Shown here: positions 58,653-64,000 of the stretch, one piece after another
Numbering within the stretch: position 1 is the first letter of the stretch
How the letters are laid out: every line of letters starts with the position of its first letter
DNA from: Agromyces ramosus
Lineage (GTDB): Bacteria > Actinomycetota > Actinomycetes > Actinomycetales > Microbacteriaceae
Length of the DNA: 64,000 bases
Reading direction: 5' to 3'
NCBI RefSeq assembly: GCF_030817175.1
Contig: NZ_JAUSYY010000001.1
Coordinates: 1,364,001 to 1,428,000 of the forward strand
Made by a program: the position numbers and the translations under genes
Notes under the pieces: model-generated
What the model was told of the DNA's origin: nothing
Seen by the model: only the letters and a program-made list of their open reading frames with translations
The model's database searches: none

Positions 58653-59819
58653 TCACGCCGTGCGCCGTCCCGGCGCCACGCCCACGCGCACGTGCAACCC
58701 GGTGCCCGCCTCCTCGAGTGCGGCATCGAGCTCGGCGAGCGGATGCGTCGCACCGACGAGCTCGTCGAGCGGCAGGACCCGCCACGAGCGTTCCAGGAAC
58801 GCGGCCGCCCGCGTGAGCTGGTCAGCCGTGGCGCCGCGGACTCCCGTCACGGTGACGAGCCGGGAGGCGAGCGCCTCAGGGTCGATGGGGAGTTCGGGGC
58901 GGTCGCGGCGGTCGCCGCCCCTGCGGTCGCCGCCGGCGAGAACGACGACACCGCCGACCCCGATCACGTCGATCGCGGTGCGCGCGGCCGCAGCGGCACC
59001 GGATGCCTCGATCGCGACGAGCACCTCCGGTGACGCGGCGGTTCCGAGCGCGACGTCGAGGTGCTCGAGCGAGCCCGGGCGCGCGGCCGGGTCGCTCGTG
59101 GCGGCCCCGAGCCGGCGGGCGAAGGCACGCCGCGAGGCATCCGGATCGGAGACGATCACCTCGGCTCCGGCTTCGCTCGCGAGCGCCGTCACCGACAGGC
59201 CCAGCATGCCGGCGCCCGTGACGAGCACGAGGGCTCCGTCGAGCGGGACCCGGGCGGATGCCGCGTCGAGCGCCGCCACCGCCGTCGCCGTCGCACACGA
59301 CGCGGTCGCCGCGACGGACGCGGGAAGCTGCTCGCTGACACGCACGACCACGGTGCCGGCGCGCAGCTGCACGTGCGTTGCGAACGCACCCGAGAGCTCC
59401 CAGCCACGATGCACGCGCTCGTGCCCGTACCTCGCGATGGCGCGGCACGCCTGCGAGAGGCCCCGGCGGCAGCGATCGCACGTGCCGCAGCTCGCGCCTA
59501 CCGACCAGACGACGCGGTCGCCGAGCTCGAGCGGCGTGCCGTCGGCGCGAGCGGCGGCCTCGCCGACCGCCACGACGCGGCCGACCGCCTCGTGCCCGAG
59601 CACGAGCGGGGTCGGCGCCGCACGCTGCCCGCGCACCGTCAGCACGTCGGAGCCGCAGATCGTCGCGAGCTCCACCTCCACGAGCGACTCCCCCGTCGCG
59701 AGCCGAACCCCCGGTGCCGCAAGCGCCTCGTGCGGCCGGCCGGGCTCGTTCCACGCCATGGCGACGGGCGACGGCTTGACGATGACGTCGCACTCACCCA
59801 CTCGCACCACCGTGTGCAT
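58653..59819 (-). CDS. Zinc-dependent alcohol dehydrogenase (MDR superfamily)
   Basis: 388 residues from ATG 59819. Medium-chain dehydrogenase with the catalytic zinc site TICGSDVLTVRG and GHEAVGRV, the four-cysteine structural zinc lobe CGTCDRCRRGLSQAC, and the Rossmann motif VTGAGMLGLSVTALASEAGAEVI. SDPDASRR suggests NAD preference (Asp after the second strand). The pattern, including the C...C lobe variant, recalls dehydrogenases annotated in phosphonate catabolism, but no phosphonate gene is nearby, so the substrate is open. Confidence 0.85.
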   Translation of the reverse strand: MHTVVRVGECDVIVKPSPVAMAWNEPGRPHEALAAPGVRLATGESLVEVELATICGSDVLTVRGQRAAPTPLVLGHEAVGRVVAVGEAAARADGTPLELGDRVVWSVGASCGTCDRCRRGLSQACRAIARYGHERVHRGWELSGAFATHVQLRAGTVVVRVSEQLPASVAATASCATATAVAALDAASARVPLDGALVLVTGAGMLGLSVTALASEAGAEVIVSDPDASRRAFARRLGAATSDPAARPGSLEHLDVALGTAASPEVLVAIEASGAAAAARTAIDVIGVGGVVVLAGGDRRGGDRRDRPELPIDPEALASRLVTVTGVRGATADQLTRAAAFLERSWRVLPLDELVGATHPLAELDAALEEAGTGLHVRVGVAPGRRTA

Positions 59820-59972
59820 CGCGCCTCGCCCCTCGTCATCTCCGCGCCGGTCGGGCGCGTGTTCATCTGACGGCTCACGGTATCCAGCCGCGCACAACGG
59901 CGAGCGGACCGGCGGTTGCCGGGAGGTGAACCGCTCGCGGCAGGCGGCGGACCCGCGGAGCGCCGGGTGGAC

Positions 59973-59984
59973 TACCGTGGTCGC
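59973..59984 (+). promoter_or_regulatory. Leaderless -10 box of the lipoprotein gene
   Basis: TACCGT (59973-59978), 6 nt before ATG 59985. Confidence 0.45.
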
Positions 59985-60404
59985 ATGCGCCGGGACCGCA
60001 CCGTCTCCGTCTTCGCGATCGCGATCGCCGCTGCGCTCGCGCTCGCCACGGGCGGCTGCACACCGGCCGAGTGCGCACCCGATGAGGCATCCGCCACGGT
60101 CACCGTGCACGCGGTGAAGCCGGGCGTCGCAGCCGTGCAGTGCTGGTCGGGGTGCGCCGACGAGGTGCGCGACCTCGAGCCCGGCGCCGACGACGACAGC
60201 AACGGCAGCTGGATCGTGCCACTCGCCACCGACCGTCCCGAGACGGTCACCCTCGCCGCGCGTGACGCCCACGGCAGCCTGCTGTTCGGCCAGCGCTTCC
60301 AGGTCGAGTGGTCAGGATGCCCCGCCGCGCCGACCCGCGACGTGCTCGAGCTGTTGCAACCCGAGGGCGGCAGCGAGCCGGGCTCGAGCCGGCTCCCGAG
60401 CTGA
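59985..60404 (+). CDS. Small putative lipoprotein
   Basis: 139 residues from ATG 59985. Signal sequence MRRDRTVSVFAIAIAAALAL with a lipobox-like LATGGC (Cys25). The mature part has several further cysteines (30, 53, 57, 112), probably two disulfides in a small beta domain (AVQCWSGCADEV). No named family. It faces a convergent gene 9 bp away. Confidence 0.65.
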   Translation: MRRDRTVSVFAIAIAAALALATGGCTPAECAPDEASATVTVHAVKPGVAAVQCWSGCADEVRDLEPGADDDSNGSWIVPLATDRPETVTLAARDAHGSLLFGQRFQVEWSGCPAAPTRDVLELLQPEGGSEPGSSRLPS

Positions 60405-60412
60405 CGAGCGGC

Positions 60413-60622
60413 TCACTCCCGCCGCGAGCGGCGGGGTCGGATCCGTGCCGGTCCGAGCGCAGCGCCGAGCCCGATCACGATGAGGCCCGCGAAGAGCCAG
60501 CCGTAGCGCGCCGTCAGCACGCCGATGATCGCGAGCGCGATGCCGATGGACACACTGACCCGGGCGAGCACGAGGCGCACCTTCGGCCGCGAGAAGAACG
60601 GCCGATCGACGGGCTCGGTCAC
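60413..60622 (-). CDS. Small two-helix membrane protein
   Basis: 69 residues from GTG 60622, overlapping the SDR stop (GTGA). Two hydrophobic helices (VSVSIGIALAIIGVLTARYG and LFAGLIVIGLGAALG) and a basic tail RIRPRRSRRE. Inside the end of the gene, 60418-60435 is an 8-bp inverted repeat that may end the convergent lipoprotein transcript. Function unknown. Confidence 0.65.
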   Translation of the reverse strand: MTEPVDRPFFSRPKVRLVLARVSVSIGIALAIIGVLTARYGWLFAGLIVIGLGAALGPARIRPRRSRRE

Positions 60623-61536
60623 GCGCCGACCGTGAAGGACTCACCCGTGGCGTTCTCGGCGAACGCCCAGAAGTGCGCGCCGACATCAGGATCGGTCGAT
60701 GTGCGCGTCGGCGTGTGCAGCGCCGGCTCGCCCTTCATCCACCATCGCGGCCCCCAGTACTGGCCGCCGATCGCTGCCGGCGAGGTGAGCGCGTGCAGCG
60801 TCACCTCGGCGCCGCGGTGCTTGCCCTGCGACCACGCGGCCTGCAGGGAGTCGGCGAAGCGCGTGCGGGCGTCGGGCTCGTTGACGCCGGGCACCCGCGG
60901 CGTGCGTCCGCTGATGGAGTAGCCCGGGTGGGCGACGAGGCTCGACACCGGGGCATCCGCCGCCCGCAATCGCCGGTCGAGCTCGAACCCGAGCACCTGC
61001 ATCGCGATCTTCGAGTGCGCGTACGCCCGCCAGAAGTCGTAGCCGAGCGTGAGCTGCAGGTCGTCGACGCGGAACGTCGAGAGCCGCGTCGCGAGCGAGC
61101 CGAGCAGCACGACGCGCGCACCGGGAGTGAGGAGCGGCAGCACGCGGGCGAGCAGCGCGAAATGGCCGAGCACGTTCGTGGCGAGCACGAGCTCGTTGCC
61201 GTCGGCGGACTCGAGCCGGGCGCCCGGGGTGTGCACCATGCCCGCGTTCGCGACGACGCCGTCGAGCGGGCCGGCGGTCAGCGCTGCGGCGCCGGCGCGC
61301 ACCGACTCGAGCGACGACTGGTCGATCACGAGCGTCTCGACGGATGCACCGGGCCGCGCGCCGCGGATTGCGGCTGCCGCCGCCTCGAGCCGCTCGGGGC
61401 TGCGTGCGCTCAGCACCACGTGCGCTCCGGCGCCCGCGAGCCTCGCGGCCGTGAAGAACCCGACGCCCGCACTCGCGCCGGTCACGAGGAAGCGGCGGCC
61501 GGCCTGCGACAGCAACGGGGGCGGGTACCAGTTCAC
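60619..61536 (-). CDS. Short-chain dehydrogenase/reductase
   Basis: 305 residues from GTG 61536, overlapping the chorismate-mutase stop (GTGA). Cofactor motif TGASAGVGFFTA, NAG in GVVANAGMVH, and active-site Tyr-Lys in FWRAYAHSKIAMQ; SARSPERL after the second strand favours NADP(H). The plan matches retinol-dehydrogenase-like/oxidoreductase SDRs of actinobacteria. Substrate unknown. The C-terminal 60 residues (YWGPRWWMKGEPALHTP) are typical of this subgroup. Confidence 0.88.
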   Translation of the reverse strand: MNWYPPPLLSQAGRRFLVTGASAGVGFFTAARLAGAGAHVVLSARSPERLEAAAAAIRGARPGASVETLVIDQSSLESVRAGAAALTAGPLDGVVANAGMVHTPGARLESADGNELVLATNVLGHFALLARVLPLLTPGARVVLLGSLATRLSTFRVDDLQLTLGYDFWRAYAHSKIAMQVLGFELDRRLRAADAPVSSLVAHPGYSISGRTPRVPGVNEPDARTRFADSLQAAWSQGKHRGAEVTLHALTSPAAIGGQYWGPRWWMKGEPALHTPTRTSTDPDVGAHFWAFAENATGESFTVGA

Positions 61537-61871
61537 AGCTCGCCCGATGCTCCGGAGCCGCTGCCGTTCGCCAGCTCCTCGTGATGCTGGATCACCTCGG
61601 CGACGACGAAGTTGAACCACTTCTCGGCGAACGCCGGATCGAGGTGGGCGTCGATCGCGAGCGCCCGGAGCCTGGCGATCTGACGCCGCTCGCGGTCGGG
61701 ATCGCTCGGCGGCAGGCCGTGCTCCGCCTTCAGGCGACCCACCTGCTGTGTGAACTTGAACCGCTCGGCGAGCAGGTGGATGAGGGCCGCATCGATGTTG
61801 TCGATGCTGGAGCGGATGCCGAGGAGCTCGCTCATGGCGGCATCCCGTTCGTCGAATGGCCCGTCGGTCAT
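61533..61871 (-). CDS. Chorismate mutase (AroQ type)
   Basis: 112 residues from ATG 61871. All-helical AroQ monomer-fold with the active-site pattern RSSIDNIDAALIHLLAERFKFTQQVGRLKAEHGLP and DPDRERRQIARLRALA (positions near 61815-61660). It turns chorismate into prephenate for Phe/Tyr synthesis. The order chorismate mutase-SDR-small membrane protein with four-base overlaps indicates one operon. TAGGCT lies 6 nt before the ATG. Confidence 0.92.
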   Translation of the reverse strand: MTDGPFDERDAAMSELLGIRSSIDNIDAALIHLLAERFKFTQQVGRLKAEHGLPPSDPDRERRQIARLRALAIDAHLDPAFAEKWFNFVVAEVIQHHEELANGSGSGASGEL

Positions 61872-61883
61872 GCTGAAAGCCTA
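61872..61883 (-). promoter_or_regulatory. Leaderless -10 box of the chorismate mutase operon
   Basis: Minus strand TAGGCT (61883-61878), 6 nt before ATG 61871. Confidence 0.5.
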
Positions 61884-61912
61884 CCCGCGCTCGCCACGCG
61901 CCGCGGGCCCGT

Positions 61913-63244
61913 TCAGGCCGTCGCCGCGGCCTCCGCCGCGGCCCGCGCGAGCATGCGACGCGTGGCGAGCAGCCCGATCCACACGACGCCGATGCCGGCG
62001 GCGAGCACCCCCGCGATCACCACGAGCGACAGCGGGGCGACGATGAGCGTGACGCCCGTGAGGGGCAGCATCACGACGGCCGCGGTGACGGCGGAACCGA
62101 GCGCCGTGATGCGCAGCGGCGACATGACGGCGCGCCGGCGCGCGGCATCCATCGTCTCGGTCGGCATGCCGAGCATCCCGAGCGAGCGGTAGAGCTCTCC
62201 GCGGTCGAGGATCCCTGCAGCCTGGTTCACGCCGACGGAGCAGGCGACCATGAGGAACGAGGCGATCACCGTGATGAGGATGCCGGTGCGGATGTCGCCG
62301 AAGAGCTCGAGGCTCGCGGCATCCGCCGCCTCCCCGAATGAGCCGACGACCGCAACGCCCGTGCCGGCGAAGACCGCCATGAAGCTCGTCATCGCGACGC
62401 CCGAGACCTGCCGCCACGCCGCCTTCGGCGACTCGAGCACGGCCCGTGCCGACAGCAGCCTCGTGGGCGTCTTCGCGCGCTTCGCCTGACCCTGCGCGAC
62501 GAGGCGGATGACCCACGGCCCGATGAGGTTCAGCACCGCGACGGCGCCGCCGAACGCGAGCGCGAGCATCGCGAGGATGACCAGCGCCGAACCGGCCACC
62601 TGCAGCGCGCTCATCAGGAGGAACGCGACGGCGATCACGACGACGCCGATCGCGAGGCGGAGCCAGTGCAGACGCGGTGCCTCCTGGCGGGTGCGCACGC
62701 CGAGGGGCGAGATCACGACCTGGCGGAGTCCGAGCACGGCGCTCACGATGGCGAGCAGGGTGACGCCGATGGGCACGCCGACGAGCACCTGCCACGGCAG
62801 GAGCACCCCGGCCACGCCGAGCGCGTCGCCGCGGAACGGGATGAGGGCGATGAGCGGCACGAGCGCGAAGTACACGCCGACGCCGATCACGGCGCCGGCG
62901 AGGGCGAGCACGGCCGACTCCAGCACGGCGAGCGCCGACACCGTCGCGGGCGTCGCGCCGAGGAGGCGGAGCGTCGAGAGCCGGTCGTCGCGGCGCCGGG
63001 CCGACAGTCGTGCCGCCGCGCCCCCGAGCGAGGCGAGTGGCACGACGAGGAGCGCCAGCGCCACGACGGCGAGCGCCTGATACGTGACCGCGGTGTCGTC
63101 GGTCCAGGTCCAGAACGACTGGGCGCCGCCGGTGACGGTGAGCAGCAGCGCCGTCACGATCGCGAACGCCGTGACGGGCAGCATGCTCGCCGCGAGGCCC
63201 GCCGTTCCCGGGCGGGCGAGGAGCCACGCGACCCGGGCGATCAT
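61913..63244 (-). CDS. FtsX-like ABC transporter permease
   Basis: 443 residues from ATG 63244, overlapping the ATPase stop (ATGA). About ten hydrophobic segments: after one N-terminal helix, FtsX-type cores are visible in VVPLASLGGAAARLSARRRDDRLSTLRLLGATPATVSAL and again near the end in LYRSLGMLGMPTETMDAARR. With the ATPase it forms a type VII (MacB/FtsX-like) exporter or mechanotransmitter. No large extracellular domain is present, unlike MacB, so bacteriocin or lipid export is as likely as any other role. Confidence 0.85.
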   Translation of the reverse strand: MIARVAWLLARPGTAGLAASMLPVTAFAIVTALLLTVTGGAQSFWTWTDDTAVTYQALAVVALALLVVPLASLGGAAARLSARRRDDRLSTLRLLGATPATVSALAVLESAVLALAGAVIGVGVYFALVPLIALIPFRGDALGVAGVLLPWQVLVGVPIGVTLLAIVSAVLGLRQVVISPLGVRTRQEAPRLHWLRLAIGVVVIAVAFLLMSALQVAGSALVILAMLALAFGGAVAVLNLIGPWVIRLVAQGQAKRAKTPTRLLSARAVLESPKAAWRQVSGVAMTSFMAVFAGTGVAVVGSFGEAADAASLELFGDIRTGILITVIASFLMVACSVGVNQAAGILDRGELYRSLGMLGMPTETMDAARRRAVMSPLRITALGSAVTAAVVMLPLTGVTLIVAPLSLVVIAGVLAAGIGVVWIGLLATRRMLARAAAEAAATA

Positions 63245-63936
63245 GCCGGCACCCGCTCGCCCACGATGCGGCCATCGCGCATGTCGACGATACGCGAGCA
63301 CCGGCCCGCGACCACGGCATCGTGCGTGACCACGACGAGCGTGCGGCCCTGTCCGACGGTCGAGTCGATGAGTGCGCCCATCACGTCGGCCGAGGTGACC
63401 GAGTCGAGCGCGCCGGTCGGCTCGTCGGCGAAGACGACGGATGCCCCGGTCACCTGCGCCCGCGCGATCGCCACGCGCTGCGCCTGGCCGCCCGAGAGCT
63501 GCCCGATGCGGCGGTCCTCCATGCCGGCGAGGCCGAGCGCGGCGAGCCAGCCCCGCCCGTACTCCTCGGCGCGGGCGCGCGGCATCCCGTTCAGCATCAG
63601 GGCGAGTGCGACGTTCTCGACGGCGGTGAGCTCGGGGATGAGCAGTCCCTGCTGGAACACGAACCCGAAGGCCTCGCGCCGCAGCCGCGACCGCTCGCGC
63701 TCGCTGAGCGCCGTGACGTCGACGCGTCCGGCGCCCCCGGACTGGAACGCGACCGCCCCGGCGTCGGGGCGGGTGATGCCCGCGAGGCAATGCAGCAGCG
63801 TCGTCTTGCCCGAACCTGACGCACCCATGATGGCGACCGACTCGCCGGTGCGCACGGAGAGGTCGACGCCCGCGAGCGCATGCGTCGAGCCGAATGACTT
63901 GCTGAGGCCGGATGCCTCGATCACGAAGGAACTCAT
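63241..63936 (-). CDS. ABC transporter ATP-binding protein (LolD/MacB type)
   Basis: 231 residues from ATG 63936. Walker A GASGSGKTTLLH, Q-loop FVFQQGLLIPELT, signature LSGGQAQRVAIARA, Walker B VVFADEPTGALD, and switch His in VVVTHDAVVAG. The family pairs with FtsX-like permeases; here the permease follows immediately (ATGA overlap). Nothing else is seen in the last 64 bases of the window. Confidence 0.93.
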   Translation of the reverse strand: MSSFVIEASGLSKSFGSTHALAGVDLSVRTGESVAIMGASGSGKTTLLHCLAGITRPDAGAVAFQSGGAGRVDVTALSERERSRLRREAFGFVFQQGLLIPELTAVENVALALMLNGMPRARAEEYGRGWLAALGLAGMEDRRIGQLSGGQAQRVAIARAQVTGASVVFADEPTGALDSVTSADVMGALIDSTVGQGRTLVVVTHDAVVAGRCSRIVDMRDGRIVGERVPA

Positions 63937-64000
63937 GATCTCGAGCCTGCCCGCGCCGCGCGGTGCGGCGCGTCGGCCGCGGGCGGTATCCCGGTCGCGT

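Overview
This 64 kb window is chromosomal DNA of a high-GC Gram-positive actinobacterium. The family is most likely Microbacteriaceae, perhaps an Agromyces relative; the genus is a guess. The reasons are the very high GC, frequent GTG starts, a DUF3073 gene beside purM, split PurS/PurQ/small PurL, long-chaplin-type surface repeats with an LAxTG sorting signal, and the octamer GGCATCCG/CGGATGCC scattered all through the sequence. I see no rRNA, tRNA, insertion sequence, prophage or CRISPR array.

Layout. 1-2 kb: the end of an Ala/Gly/Ser/Pro-rich gene and a seven-repeat chaplin-like wall protein split by a +1 frameshift. 2-8.7 kb: MocR regulator/YczE pair, TipA-type MerR regulator, DUF4097-PadR operon, GNAT acetyltransferase, two-gene fluoride channel. 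8.7-13.5 kb: CopC and a His-rich membrane partner, KimA-like potassium permease, flavin monooxygenase. 13.7-17 kb: DUF3073, purM with an LLM oxidoreductase, an unknown protein, a thioesterase. 17-25 kb: a sugar operon on the minus strand (ROK regulator, two permeases, lipoprotein binding protein, GH15, GH31). 25-28 kb: TetR/MFS pair and a secreted trypsin-like peptidase. 28-38 kb: purF, frameshifted alpha/beta hydrolase, membrane proteins, sterol-carrier protein, lspA, purD, purC, a VOC protein with a MarR-like operator, TetR. 38.9-42.1 kb: tryptophan-to-anthranilate operon kynA-amidohydrolase-kynU. 42-44.4 kb: three small genes, then purSQ. 44.5-49.7 kb: a giant secreted GH78 rhamnosidase. 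50-56.6 kb: TPR protein, apt, DUF3817, AroE-like protein, MFS, purL, Nudix remnant. 56.6-64 kb: small conserved proteins, EEP phosphatase, zinc alcohol dehydrogenase, lipoprotein, SDR, chorismate mutase, and an ABC/FtsX pair.

How the genes work together. Purine synthesis is the backbone: purM, purF, purD, purC, purS, purQ and purL supply most of the route from PRPP to SAICAR, and apt covers salvage, but they lie in six separate places with unrelated genes between them. The sugar operon forms an import-and-hydrolysis route for an alpha-glucoside; both glycosidases lack signal peptides and no transport ATPase is present. The kynurenine operon holds the first and third enzymes, with an amidohydrolase-superfamily protein exactly where a formamidase is needed.

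Two patterns cut across the window. Many genes have a TAnnnT -10 box only 5-8 nt before the start codon, so they are probably transcribed without a leader; this fixes several start codons. Many gene ends carry perfect inverted repeats of 11-16 bp, mostly without a U-tract.
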